The notes: a model not told the origin generated them from the letters alone. A stretch of 48,982 nt of DNA from an uncultured Verrucomicrobia subdivision 3 bacterium (GCA_903921455.1 CAIXPZ010000307.1:1-48982); one strand, 5' to 3'. Positions 7,396 through 15,826 are shown, counted from the first letter of the stretch. A program made the numbers and translations.

Positions 7396-8415
7396 TCAAG
7401 CCGAGACCGCTGATTGAAAACTCGCCGCCTGCTTTTCGTAGTCCTCAAGCGATGGCGCGATGATGACTGCCTTCTTCGCATAGGCGCGGTGAATCGCTTT
7501 GCTGTTGTGGCCCAGCGCCGCCTGTGCGAATCGTTCTGGCATCCCCACCACTTTTGCGCGTTCAGCCCACGCGTAGCGGTAACAGTGTAACGAAACGCCC
7601 ATCACGCCGGCCCGGCGACAATGATACCGAAAAACATTGGCCCGATGATTGGCGTCCATGCCGGATAGTTTAGGGAACAAGGGACCAGTGGTCGGCAGAT
7701 GGCTCAAGACCTTTTCCAGCTTATTGCTAATGGTGAACTGAGCCAACGATCCGGTCTTTTTCCGGAAATAGGAAATCGTCCGAGTCTGCCAGTCGATGTC
7801 CTCAGCCTTCAAGTTCGCCGCATCGCCCTGCGCCGCACCCGTTTCCCAGAGCAGTTCCAGATACAACTTCCACTCCGCCTTTTTCTCCATTGCCATGACG
7901 CTTTGATGCTCGTCCAGCGTGATGCCGCGCCGGTCTTTGGGTTCGTATTTCGGCCATAGATACGGCGCAACGACGGGCAGCGCGATCCAGCCCAGACTCA
8001 GGGCGAAGTTATGTAGCCGTTTCAGAAAACAGGTAATGGCCACTTTGTTCTCCTTGAACACCGCAAAAAAATCATCGGCGGATGTTTCCAAGAGTTTTTT
8101 ATGCCGTAATCCGTCAAAGGACGTCGACTTGAACACGCTGACGTAACGCTCGCGAGTGCTGGCCTTGCCACGGGCCTGTAGCTGCGCCATGACGGTCTGC
8201 CAATTGCGTTCGACGAACACAGGATCGCTGGCCGTCAGATACGCGCGGGCCAGATGCAGGTTCAGCACCGGCTGGCGGTGCGCCTCGTTGCGGGCGTTGA
8301 GCAATTGCAACGCATCGGCTTCGTCACGAGTGCGCAGACTCTTTTGCTGGCCGGTCGCCGAATCTTGGGAATAGAAGATTCCGTTGCGCCGGAACAGGGT
8401 GTATTTAGTTTTCAT
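7396..8415 (-). CDS. Tyrosine-type recombinase/integrase with atypical Arg I site
   Basis: The 339-residue protein has an N-terminal AP2-like/SAM-like DNA-binding half (residues 1-160) and a C-terminal catalytic half. Visible catalytic positions are Lys in RKKTG (about 219-220), H277-x-x-R280 in LHCYRYAW, H303 in LGHNSK and the tyrosine nucleophile Y312 in HRAYAKKA. The first arginine, normally in a TGxRxxE motif, is replaced: the segment reads WETGAAQGDAANL with Gln at about residue 196. The same region retains the fold, and the other residues look intact, so this is a subfamily variant rather than a decayed gene. ATG 8415 is chosen over GTG 8421. It would integrate or excise the element whose structural genes lie to the left. 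Its gene faces them, separated by a bidirectional terminator. Confidence 0.88.
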   Translation of the reverse strand: MKTKYTLFRRNGIFYSQDSATGQQKSLRTRDEADALQLLNARNEAHRQPVLNLHLARAYLTASDPVFVERNWQTVMAQLQARGKASTRERYVSVFKSTSFDGLRHKKLLETSADDFFAVFKENKVAITCFLKRLHNFALSLGWIALPVVAPYLWPKYEPKDRRGITLDEHQSVMAMEKKAEWKLYLELLWETGAAQGDAANLKAEDIDWQTRTISYFRKKTGSLAQFTISNKLEKVLSHLPTTGPLFPKLSGMDANHRANVFRYHCRRAGVMGVSLHCYRYAWAERAKVVGMPERFAQAALGHNSKAIHRAYAKKAVIIAPSLEDYEKQAASFQSAVSA

Positions 8416-8602
8416 GTGCACGATTCCGAATCATGCAACAGGATTGTCGCGACACGTTAGAGCATCGTGGGCAAGTTCCAGCGGGACATCATCCGGTTAG
8501 TGGGCGATTTTATTTCTACCCCACGCCGTGCTGACAAATCCGCTGACAGTGGCCGTCCACCGGCTCAAGAAACCCTTTATTTATGCGGGCTTTAACAACT
8601 TG

Positions 8603-8622
8603 AACACAGATGGACACAGATT
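8603..8622. repeat. CACAGAT-type dispersed repeat, 10-bp period
   Basis: Two ACACAGAT units at 8604-8611 and 8614-8621 are spaced by 10 bases. A related pair, CACAGATAA twice with the same period, occurs at 32062-32080 before bioF. Such CACAGAT runs are familiar as intergenic filler in many Verrucomicrobiota and other genomes. Confidence 0.5.
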
Positions 8623-8635
8623 AAAAATAAAAAAA

Positions 8636-8661
8636 GGCGCAACAGCGGGAGCCGTTGCGCC
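8636..8661 (-). terminator. Intrinsic terminator of the CHASE2-FecR-barrel unit
   Basis: GGCGCAAC (8636-8643) pairs with GTTGCGCC (8654-8661), with inner GC pairs. On the minus strand the hairpin is followed by a run of seven T then an A/T-rich tail. It lies 20 bases beyond the stop codon of the barrel gene. Confidence 0.85.
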
Positions 8662-8680
8662 GGGAAAGGGGAGCGGCGGG

Positions 8681-9682
8681 TCAGAAATTGAAATTCGCCG
8701 AGAGGCCGACGCCCTCGTTCACTTCGTGATAGGCGGGCGTGTAGGGATCGTCGGACTGCTTGATGTTGGCATTGAAAAAGGCGCGGAGGCTGACGACGGG
8801 GGTCACATAATAGGTCAGCGTGATGCCAAAGGAATTCAGGTAATCGTTCCGGTCGGAATTCTGCAGGGTGTTGTAGCGGTAGTTGGAATACTGAAAGCGA
8901 TAGTAGGGCTGCAGGGTGAGCTGGCGGACCACCTGCCAACTCAGGGTGAGGCTGACGGCATCGTCGAGGCGGTTGTTGATCTCGCTGGGGCCGGACGTGA
9001 TACCGGGGGCGACGTAGGTCGGGACGGAGCTGAAGTGATAACTCACCTGATTGCCGATGGCGAAGAGCAACTTTTCGCCGACGGGGAAAAAGCGCTGCAC
9101 GGTCAGAGCGGGGAGCCATTCGTCGTAAGTCTGGTCGTTGCTGCCCTGATCCACCAGGCGCGTATAATTCACACCGCCGCCGAACTGCCAGTAGTTGATG
9201 GTGTAACGGCCGCTGGCGAACGCCGTCTGCGCGTTGAAATCGAGGGAGTGCATCCGGGTGTTCTCATAATTATACCACTGGCTGACGATGCCGATGGCCG
9301 GCGTGAACTTGCCGGAACCGAGCTTCAGCTCCGGCGGCGTGAAGGCGGCCTGCGCGGTATTGACAAAGACGGCGCTGCCCAGCACCGCCGCGCCTTCGGC
9401 GAAGTTGGCGTTGTCGGAGTAAAACACCTGGCTGTCGAAAAACAGGTTGAAGTAATTCAAGCGCGGACTGCGCCGGAGAATGTGCTGGGGGCCGACGTCC
9501 GTATTCTCGCCCGCATACAATTCCGGCGCATTGGTGGAAGCCAGCGAGCCGGCGAGCGGCTGCTGGAACTGCTGCGCCTGCTGGAGGTTTTGGAATTGCT
9601 GCACGTTCACCGGCTGGGCGTGCAACGCAACCGGACCAGCGACGGTTAAAGAAAGCAGGCCGAGGCTTCGATAAATTTTCAC
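8681..9682 (-). CDS. Outer-membrane beta-barrel protein
   Basis: A 333-residue protein starting at GTG 9682, which gives a clean signal peptide (MKIYRSLGLLSLTVAGPVALHA, cleavage near residue 22). A TTG at 9709 is in frame but adds an untypical prefix. A Gln/Asn-rich linker covers residues 25-50. The rest alternates strands and short turns with many aromatic residues (YFNLFFDSQVFYSDN, YTINYWQFGGGVNYTR, LTLQPYYRFQYSNYRYN), and the chain ends in phenylalanine (SANFNF), the usual sorting signal for the BAM machinery. About 12-14 strands fit the length. It is the last gene of a unit with the FecR-headed protein, 50 bases downstream of it, so it may act as its partner in export or anchoring, or as a general pore. 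No POTRA or plug domain is visible, so it is not a TonB receptor or a TpsB secretin. Confidence 0.78.
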   Translation of the reverse strand: MKIYRSLGLLSLTVAGPVALHAQPVNVQQFQNLQQAQQFQQPLAGSLASTNAPELYAGENTDVGPQHILRRSPRLNYFNLFFDSQVFYSDNANFAEGAAVLGSAVFVNTAQAAFTPPELKLGSGKFTPAIGIVSQWYNYENTRMHSLDFNAQTAFASGRYTINYWQFGGGVNYTRLVDQGSNDQTYDEWLPALTVQRFFPVGEKLLFAIGNQVSYHFSSVPTYVAPGITSGPSEINNRLDDAVSLTLSWQVVRQLTLQPYYRFQYSNYRYNTLQNSDRNDYLNSFGITLTYYVTPVVSLRAFFNANIKQSDDPYTPAYHEVNEGVGLSANFNF

Positions 9683-9732
9683 AGGTATGAATGCTTCTGA
9701 ACTACTCAACTTCTGAATTCCTCAATCCCGGC

Positions 9733-11547
9733 TTAATGCAGCGTGGTAATGGTGATGCCGCCGCCGTTGTTGACGTGGTTTTGCGCGGGATTCCCGCCGT
9801 AGGTGACGTTCTGGATGAAATTGACATCGCCCGGCACGGAGGCCGCGCCGGTGTTGGGATTCGGGGCCAGCACCCCATTCAAACTTTGCAGCGTCACACT
9901 GCTGTCCGCGCTGAAGGCCACATCCAGCAGATTGATGGTATTGGCCGCCATATTGACCACGCCATAGCTGGAGAGATCCGCATGATTCACCGTTACCACG
10001 TTCGGCGCCGTGAAACTGGCGGTGGCCCCCGGCCCCGTGGCCGACATGGTGCGACCGCTGGCATCCAACAAAATGCTGTCGCCCGAATTCAAAGTGAGAT
10101 AATGCGCCTGAATTGAAGTGGCGGTCACGGTCAATGAGCCCGACCGCGAACTAAGGGAGACCTCGCCGCTGCCGGCGTCTGCGATGAAGGTGTTGTCACC
10201 CGGCGGCGCAATGGAAACAGAGGCATCCCAAGAGAGGTTGATCGCATCGGGAGCCGTCATAACCAGATGGCTGTTGTTGGCGACGGCAAAGTTGTGCGCG
10301 TTGATTGTCGAACCGGAAGCGATGCCAATATCCCCCACGGTGTTCACGATGGTAACGCCATCCATGGTCACGGCGCCGGGCGCGAGCAAATCAAAATTTC
10401 CGACATTGGCCACCAGGATCATGCCCGGCGCAAAGTTCAGCTGGTTGCCGGCGATGAGGGCGATCTGGTTTGCCGCCGACAAACCGGTGAACGCCACCGA
10501 GCCTCCAAGACTCAGGTCCTGGGAGGCGACAAAATCAAATTCCGGCTGGCCGGAAAACCGGCTCAAGTCCACGTTCAAGCCGCCGGGGTTCGCCCCGGGC
10601 GTGTTGAAGGATAGATTGCGGGCGGCAAATCCCCGGAAGGTCTGGCCGGCATAAAAACTATTGCCCGGCAGCGTGAACGCGGAATCTAAAAATATCCGAT
10701 TGGGCGGAACGGGAATCTTTGAATCCGTCAGGGATGGCTGATTGATGGTGGCGTCCGTTGCGAGGGCATTCTGCACGCTCTGGGAATTATTCACCACTGA
10801 CTGCACGGTGTTAGGATCCAAGACTTCGACTTGATCCGGACTGGCATTGTCGCCCACCAACAAACCGGTGTCGGTGAGCTTGCCGTTCTTGATCAATTTA
10901 TTCTGCTTCTCAATCTGGCTGTTGATCAATGTCAGAGAAGGCAGCGGATGCTCAAAGCCTTTGATCAACAGACTCTGGCGGGTCAGGTCATCCATCCGAA
11001 AAAAAAGAATCGGAGCCAGATGGGTGCCACCGGGCAGAATGAAAGTCATTTGACCGGGATCCAGATGCTGATCCTGACCGCCCGGAAGTTTGATTTGCAC
11101 ACCGTCTTCCAGCGAAATTACTTTGAAGCCGCCGTTTGGCGTGGTGGTGACAATCAAGGTCGAACCCAGCACCGACGCCGTCGCCGAGCCGGTGTGAATC
11201 GTGCCGCCGCCTTTGCCGTGAGGCGAATGGAACAGCAAACTGCCCTGCTTCAAATCAATCGTGCGGCTGGCGGGATCAAAGGAGAAGATGGTGTTGGCAC
11301 CCACGCGCGTTACGGTTTCGTCCGGCGCGACCAGTTCCGCGCGCGAGGCGGCACCGGTGCGCAGAATATCCGGCATGGAGAAAATGTCGTTCACGGCAGC
11401 CGGCTTCGCCTTTGGCTCGGAGGCGGAAATGATGCCGACGTCATTGACCACCTGGGTGACTTTCGACTGCTTCAGGTCGGCCGCGAAACCGGGGAAAGCA
11501 TTGGCAATCACACCAACACACAGCCACAAGACAGCTATTTTTTTCAT
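9733..11547 (-). CDS. Secreted FecR-domain protein with long beta-rich (adhesin-like) tail
   Basis: The 604-residue protein begins with a signal peptide (MKKIAVLWLCVGVIANAFPGFA). A FecR domain follows at about residues 50-180: DIFSMPDILRTGAASRAELV, a TRVGANTIFSFD strand, IDLKQGSLLFHSP, TATVxG-like SATASVLGSTL and a closing LDPGQMTFI. From about residue 290 the chain is low in Cys and charged residues and rich in Gly, Asn, Ser and Thr, with haemagglutinin-like steps (VANVGNFDLLAPGAVTMDGV, VVNMAANTINLLDV). This suggests a beta-helix on the cell surface. In classical systems FecR relays an outer-membrane signal to an ECF sigma factor; none is encoded here, and the upstream partner is a cyclase instead. 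ATG 11547 is preferred to 11604 because it opens the signal peptide and follows a promoter at 11587-11617. Confidence 0.75.
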   Translation of the reverse strand: MKKIAVLWLCVGVIANAFPGFAADLKQSKVTQVVNDVGIISASEPKAKPAAVNDIFSMPDILRTGAASRAELVAPDETVTRVGANTIFSFDPASRTIDLKQGSLLFHSPHGKGGGTIHTGSATASVLGSTLIVTTTPNGGFKVISLEDGVQIKLPGGQDQHLDPGQMTFILPGGTHLAPILFFRMDDLTRQSLLIKGFEHPLPSLTLINSQIEKQNKLIKNGKLTDTGLLVGDNASPDQVEVLDPNTVQSVVNNSQSVQNALATDATINQPSLTDSKIPVPPNRIFLDSAFTLPGNSFYAGQTFRGFAARNLSFNTPGANPGGLNVDLSRFSGQPEFDFVASQDLSLGGSVAFTGLSAANQIALIAGNQLNFAPGMILVANVGNFDLLAPGAVTMDGVTIVNTVGDIGIASGSTINAHNFAVANNSHLVMTAPDAINLSWDASVSIAPPGDNTFIADAGSGEVSLSSRSGSLTVTATSIQAHYLTLNSGDSILLDASGRTMSATGPGATASFTAPNVVTVNHADLSSYGVVNMAANTINLLDVAFSADSSVTLQSLNGVLAPNPNTGAASVPGDVNFIQNVTYGGNPAQNHVNNGGGITITTLH

Positions 11548-11586
11548 CGTATAAATCGGGTTGTAAACTGACCTCGCTTTCGACTG

Positions 11587-11617
11587 ATTATCTACATTAC
11601 CCAAGCTGCTGGGTCAA
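11587..11617 (-). promoter_or_regulatory. Sigma-70-like promoter before the FecR gene
   Basis: On the minus strand TTGACC (11617-11612) is followed after 17 bases by TAGATA, or after 19 bases by GATAAT, ending at 11587. Transcription would begin near 11580, giving a leader of about 33 bases before ATG 11547. It lets the FecR and barrel genes be expressed separately from the cyclase. Confidence 0.5.
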
Positions 11618-11651
11618 ATAATATTCTTTTTAAAGCGGCTTAAGCACGAAC

Positions 11652-13796
11652 TCACTTGTCCGCCAGCGCGAAAGACCCGTCCCAGTTTTCCGGCGGCGGG
11701 CTTAATTCATAGGCCGCGCAGCGGGACAGATACATGTCGCACAGAAAATCCTCACCACCGATCTGGTAGCGAGCCGCTTCAAATCTGGCCGTGGCCTCCG
11801 AAAATTTCCGGCTGCGATATAAACTGATGCCCTCGTGATAAACCGCCAGCCACGCGGATGGCGGCTCTGAGCGGTCGCCCAGAAGGTTGAAGACTTCCAC
11901 CGGTTTGGTCTTACCTTTCACCGTGAGCAGATCCACCGTGCGATAAATGAAATGCTCGCGCGTCAGTTTTTCCACCTGTTCACCGATCAGGATGTCCGTG
12001 TGAAACTGTTTCGTCGCGCTTTCGAGCCGCGCGGCGAGGTTTACGCCGTCGCCCAGCACGGTGAACTCCATGCGCTGCGGATGCCCGATATTACCGACGA
12101 TGACCTCGCCGTGGTTCACGCCGATGCCGATGGAAAATTTGGCGCGGTCGGTATTTTCCTTCCAGCCGGCGTTCAGTTTCGCCAGCGCGTGCCGCATCTG
12201 CAGCGCGGCGGACACCGCCCCGCGCGCATCGGCTTCGATGCCTTTGCTGTGGGTGTCGCCCCAGACGGCCATGATCGCGTCGCCAATGAATTTTTGCAAT
12301 GTGCCGTTGTGCCGCAAAACGCTGCCGACCATGTCCGAAAAATATTCATTGAGTTGCGCCACCAGTTTGTCGGCGTCGGCACTTTCCGTCATCGTCGTGA
12401 ACCCCCGGATATCCGAGAACAACACCGTCACCGGCTGCTTGCGCCCCTTCAAAGCCTCCACGAACGAGCGGCGGTCATTGAGAATGGTCCTGGCCACATT
12501 TTTCGAGACGTAGCGGTCGAGCACGTTGCGGTAACGCCGCCGCTCAAGCTGTTCCATCGAGTATTCAAAAATGATGCCGAACGATCCGGTTGCCAGCAGA
12601 CAGAAGAGCGGCGGCATCATGACCACCACACAGTTGCCATAGCTGAACGCCGCCTGGCAGCCAACGATGAAAACAACGGTCGCCCCGACGAGCAGAAGCC
12701 CTTTCAGCAAAGCCTGAGGAATACCGAGACAGATGAGCAGCGCGACAACCATGGCTCCAAGCGCAAGCCAGTAACTGGTCTGCTCCGAAGTTTCCGAGAG
12801 CCATTCGCCTTGCAGCAGGGCGGCAAGCATCTGCGCCTGAATTTCCGGCCCAGGCGTTTCGCCAAAGGGCGTGGCATGAACGTCGTGAAAGATCTCCGCC
12901 ATCGGACCGACGATGACGATTTTATTGGACACGGCCTGGCCACCCTTGAACGGCTTGGCTTGCCACAATTCTTCCACGAACATGTTTTCCACCGGCCACG
13001 CACGGTAAGTGCCGGCCTCGCCCTGAAAATTAATGAAGGTCTTTTTTTCCGCCGGCGGGGTAAATATCTTGCCTCTAAATTTTTCAGCCGCACGGGCGGT
13101 GATGTGCGTCAGATCATCGGGAAACACCCCCTCACGCACCATTTTTTTTAACTTATCCGCGATGACCGGATTTAATTTTGGCAGTTCGGATGCCTCCCGC
13201 TCCTCCGAAGTTTGATACCGGGCACGCCGGACAATATCATCGGGGTCAGTCCAGATATTGACCAAACCGACGGCAGCTTCGGTGCCGGGCAGCAACAACC
13301 GGCTATTGGGCGGCGTCAGATTCTTGGTCAGCCCGGCTTCGCCCTGTTCATCCGCAAGCATCTCTCCGATGACGACACGGTCTTTGTATTTTTCAAGCGC
13401 CTTGGCAAACACGTCATCGCCGTCCGTTTCGCTGGCCAAAACAAGGTCGAACATCACGACCTTTGCGCCGGCGTCCATCAACTTCTCCAGAATTGCCGCA
13501 TACACCCGACGGTCCCACGGCCAGGGATGTTGCATCAGTTGCAGCGTCGGCGAAGCGGCGATTTCCTCCGGCGCCAGCGTGTCCAGTTTGAAGGAACTGG
13601 TGCCCAGCCCGATGAGTTTGATATCCGGGTTGGGCGACGCCTCGCGGCGGAGCAAGAAACGGCGGTCAATCAAGGCGCCGTCAGCTTTTTGCCAAAGTTG
13701 GGATTTTGTGAGCCAGTCATGCTGGGAGAGCCAAAAGACCAAGCAGCCCACCAACACGACAATCCACTTGGGGCGATGAATAAAAAACCGGAGCAT
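11652..13796 (-). CDS. CHASE2-domain class III adenylate/guanylate cyclase
   Basis: A 714-residue membrane receptor cyclase. One transmembrane helix (residues 11-23) leads to an extracytoplasmic CHASE2 sensor at about 30-335 (DRRFLLRR, PDIKLIGLG, PWPWDRRVYAAILEKL, VVMFDLVLA, IVIVGP). Three closely spaced helices follow at about 342-410, then a linker helix. The class III cyclase domain spans about 452-625. Metal-binding Asp462 (FSDIRGFT) and Asp506 (FIGDAIMAVWG) are present, as are Lys502 and Asp583 at the base-selecting positions, and Asn586 and Arg590 (VNLAARLE) for the transition state. The Lys/Asp pair favours cAMP over cGMP. The last 70 residues look like one TPR-like hairpin. It converts ATP to a cyclic nucleotide in response to a periplasmic signal; the adjacent FecR protein and barrel may supply or transmit it. 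Confidence 0.9.
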   Translation of the reverse strand: MLRFFIHRPKWIVVLVGCLVFWLSQHDWLTKSQLWQKADGALIDRRFLLRREASPNPDIKLIGLGTSSFKLDTLAPEEIAASPTLQLMQHPWPWDRRVYAAILEKLMDAGAKVVMFDLVLASETDGDDVFAKALEKYKDRVVIGEMLADEQGEAGLTKNLTPPNSRLLLPGTEAAVGLVNIWTDPDDIVRRARYQTSEEREASELPKLNPVIADKLKKMVREGVFPDDLTHITARAAEKFRGKIFTPPAEKKTFINFQGEAGTYRAWPVENMFVEELWQAKPFKGGQAVSNKIVIVGPMAEIFHDVHATPFGETPGPEIQAQMLAALLQGEWLSETSEQTSYWLALGAMVVALLICLGIPQALLKGLLLVGATVVFIVGCQAAFSYGNCVVVMMPPLFCLLATGSFGIIFEYSMEQLERRRYRNVLDRYVSKNVARTILNDRRSFVEALKGRKQPVTVLFSDIRGFTTMTESADADKLVAQLNEYFSDMVGSVLRHNGTLQKFIGDAIMAVWGDTHSKGIEADARGAVSAALQMRHALAKLNAGWKENTDRAKFSIGIGVNHGEVIVGNIGHPQRMEFTVLGDGVNLAARLESATKQFHTDILIGEQVEKLTREHFIYRTVDLLTVKGKTKPVEVFNLLGDRSEPPSAWLAVYHEGISLYRSRKFSEATARFEAARYQIGGEDFLCDMYLSRCAAYELSPPPENWDGSFALADK

Positions 13797-13930
13797 GAGT
13801 TGTAAAAACGCTGCCGCGTTAAATCGCAGTCCGCAGTTCCCAACTCAAGGAAATAAATGCTGACGGACGGCGTTAATCCAAACCACAGCCGGCGGAACGC
13901 TTGACGCAATCCGGACCGGAACTTTTCCCA

Positions 13931-15283
13931 TCACCCCGCCAGCGCCGCCGCTTCACGCCGGGCATGCCGGCCAAAATTGGGCGAGTCTTTCAGCATCCGC
14001 TTGAACTGCGAACGCCGGTGCTGCGTCTCCTCGGCGGAATAGAGCTGCTTCACCATGCCGAGAAATCCGCTTTGCAATTCCGCGATGCTCATGTTCTTCG
14101 GCTGAAAGTTGATGTCGAACAGCGTGCACAACTCCCAGGCCCGGTCGCGCAGGATGCGCCCCTCATGCTTCAGCCGCGCGTAAAGCGGCGTGCCGGGAAA
14201 TGCCGTCATAAAAGTCACCTGCACTTCGTAAAGCGCGGCGGCGCGCACAAACGTCAGCACATCATCAAACACATCCCGCGTGTCGCCGTCGAGCCCGAGG
14301 ATGAAACAGCCGTTCACGGTGATGCCATAGGACTGAATTTTCTCAATGGCGGCCAGGTAATAATCCTGCTGGCGCAGCTTCCAGTTGTTTTTCATCTCAA
14401 CGCCGTAGAGGCTCGTGCGGCGGGGGCTTTCGAGGCCGATGAGAATCTGCTGGCAGCCGGAATCCCGGATCAGCGCCAGCAACTCGTCGTCCGCCGCCAC
14501 GCCCACGTCCGCCTCGGTGAACCAGCGGACTTTTTCCTTCGCAAGTTCGCGCAGGAGTTTTTTGTAATGGTCGCGGTGGACAAAACTGTTGTCATCGGCG
14601 AATTCGATGAACGGCTTGGCCCAGATGGTTTTGATCGCGCGGATCTCGGCGATGACTTTTTCCACCGGCTTCACCTTGTAGCGCGGGGTGAGGAGGATGG
14701 AACTGGCGCAGAACTCGCACTTGTGCGGGCAGCCCCGGCTGGTCTGGACCGTGAGACGGTTGTATTTAGCCGGATCCAGCAAATCAAACCGCGGCAGCGG
14801 CGCGTCGGCAAGGTCGAACTCGCGGTTGGTGACATAGAACGGCTTCAGCGCACCACGATCAAAGTCGGCGAGCAGTTCCGGCCAGAGCAGTTCGCCCTCG
14901 CCGATGACGATGCTGGTGCAATGTTCCTTTGCCTGCTCGCGCAGCGACGTGGCGGTGATGCCGCCCATGACGACGGGTATGTTTTTGGCGCGATAATAAT
15001 CGGCCACGTCGCACGCCTCGTAAAACTGCGCCGTGAAGGTGCTGATGGCCACGAGATCAAAATCGACCGGCAGTTCCGGCAGCGTTTTAAGGTCGGCGAT
15101 TTCATGGTAGCTGATGGCAAACCGGTCCGGCGTCAAGCCGGCGAGCGTGAGCAGGCCAAGGCTCGGCAGCGAGGCGATGATTTTGTTGCGATCCACGAAG
15201 CCGGGCAGGGTGAGGCCGAGCTGGGTGAGTTCCGCGTTGTGCGCGCGAACGCCGCTCATGGCGATGAAGGCGATGCGTTTCAT
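13931..15283 (-). CDS. B12-binding-domain radical SAM protein
   Basis: The 450-residue enzyme has an N-terminal cobalamin-binding-like Rossmann domain (residues 1-145; VVMGGITATSL, IVIGEGELLWPELL) and a radical SAM barrel. The [4Fe-4S] cluster motif is C185-x3-C189-x2-C192 (SRGCPHKCEFCAS). Downstream motifs fit the Elp3/MiaB-like barrel: FADDNSF, ILIGLESP, CFILGLDGDT and FMTAFPGTPLY. The B12 domain lacks an obvious DxHxxG motif, common in this large family, so cobalamin binding is uncertain. Substrate is unknown; relatives methylate or rearrange lipids, hopanoids, peptides or cofactors. The small membrane protein gene upstream overlaps it by four bases (ATGA), which hints at a lipid or envelope substrate. 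Confidence 0.82.
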   Translation of the reverse strand: MKRIAFIAMSGVRAHNAELTQLGLTLPGFVDRNKIIASLPSLGLLTLAGLTPDRFAISYHEIADLKTLPELPVDFDLVAISTFTAQFYEACDVADYYRAKNIPVVMGGITATSLREQAKEHCTSIVIGEGELLWPELLADFDRGALKPFYVTNREFDLADAPLPRFDLLDPAKYNRLTVQTSRGCPHKCEFCASSILLTPRYKVKPVEKVIAEIRAIKTIWAKPFIEFADDNSFVHRDHYKKLLRELAKEKVRWFTEADVGVAADDELLALIRDSGCQQILIGLESPRRTSLYGVEMKNNWKLRQQDYYLAAIEKIQSYGITVNGCFILGLDGDTRDVFDDVLTFVRAAALYEVQVTFMTAFPGTPLYARLKHEGRILRDRAWELCTLFDINFQPKNMSIAELQSGFLGMVKQLYSAEETQHRRSQFKRMLKDSPNFGRHARREAAALAG

Positions 15284-15747
15284 GGTTTATTCATGGCTGA
15301 TGGTTGAACAAGGACTATCGAAGACCGCGTATTCGCCGTGCCGGGGGCTTTCCGTTCCTCCTCGAGCAGCGCCAGCATCAGCATCCCTCCTGTAACCAGG
15401 CTGACAACCGGCACGGCGAAAATCAGGTGGGCCCTGGGGAAATGCGCCATGACGAGGCAACAAACCGGCATGGCCAGCGCGCCGACGACGAAGGCAAGCG
15501 AAGCCCAGTGAACCATTGGACCGGTGAGCGAGAAGTTTCGCACCGTCAGGCAGAACAGCAGGTTCACCGCGCCCAGCCCGAAAAATGAAATGTGTCCAAG
15601 CCGATACATCCGGCGCTTGAAACTGCCATAGCCGCCGAGCCAGCCTTCGCCGTGGAAAAACATTCCCAGCACCATGCCGGAGATGAACCCGAGCAGAATC
15701 CAGCCCCAGGCGAGCAGCAGATTCAGTTGGACGATTTCCGTTTTCAT
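15280..15747 (-). CDS. Small four-helix membrane protein coupled to radical SAM gene
   Basis: A 155-residue protein with four hydrophobic segments at about residues 8-30, 52-70, 80-103 and 106-126, separated by short loops, and a short hydrophilic C-terminus. His and Arg residues (FFHGEGW, RRMYRLGH, AHFPRAH) sit at helix ends, which could bind metal or phospholipid head groups, but no known family is certain. The stop overlaps the radical SAM start in ATGA form, so the two are co-translated. The start codon lies only 12 bases after the -10 box of a promoter that has a twin before the neighbouring lipoprotein gene, so the transcript is nearly leaderless. Confidence 0.65.
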   Translation of the reverse strand: MKTEIVQLNLLLAWGWILLGFISGMVLGMFFHGEGWLGGYGSFKRRMYRLGHISFFGLGAVNLLFCLTVRNFSLTGPMVHWASLAFVVGALAMPVCCLVMAHFPRAHLIFAVPVVSLVTGGMLMLALLEEERKAPGTANTRSSIVLVQPSAMNKP

Positions 15748-15758
15748 TTCCGGGCCAC

Positions 15759-15787
15759 TGTATCCGCACCGGTCGCGCCGTTGTTAA
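15759..15787 (-). promoter_or_regulatory. Promoter copy 1: TTAACA-N17-GATACA with upstream AT box
   Basis: On the minus strand TTAACA (15787-15782) and GATACA (15764-15759) are 17 bases apart, with a TG before the -10 box. An upstream box AGTTTTATCAA is shared with the copy at 16396-16424. The start codon at 15747 begins 12 bases after the -10 box. Confidence 0.6.
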
Positions 15788-15826
15788 TTGATAAAACTGC
15801 AACCGACATTGGTTGTATCAATGGGA

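Noticed and set aside
7396..8415. Integrase as a decayed pseudogene
   Set aside because: The frame is intact and all catalytic positions except Arg I are present.
8480..8510. Sequence TCCGGTTAGTGGGCGA shared with 28168-28183, considered as an att-like repeat
   Set aside because: A 16-base match can occur by chance at this window length, and the second copy is at the end of the PocR-AraC gene with no integrase signature near it.
8528..9649. 373-codon frame on the plus strand
   Set aside because: Antisense to the barrel gene and its terminator; low-complexity Gly/Val/Asp composition.
13901..15307. 468-codon frame on the plus strand
   Set aside because: Antisense to the radical SAM gene with its intact cluster motif.
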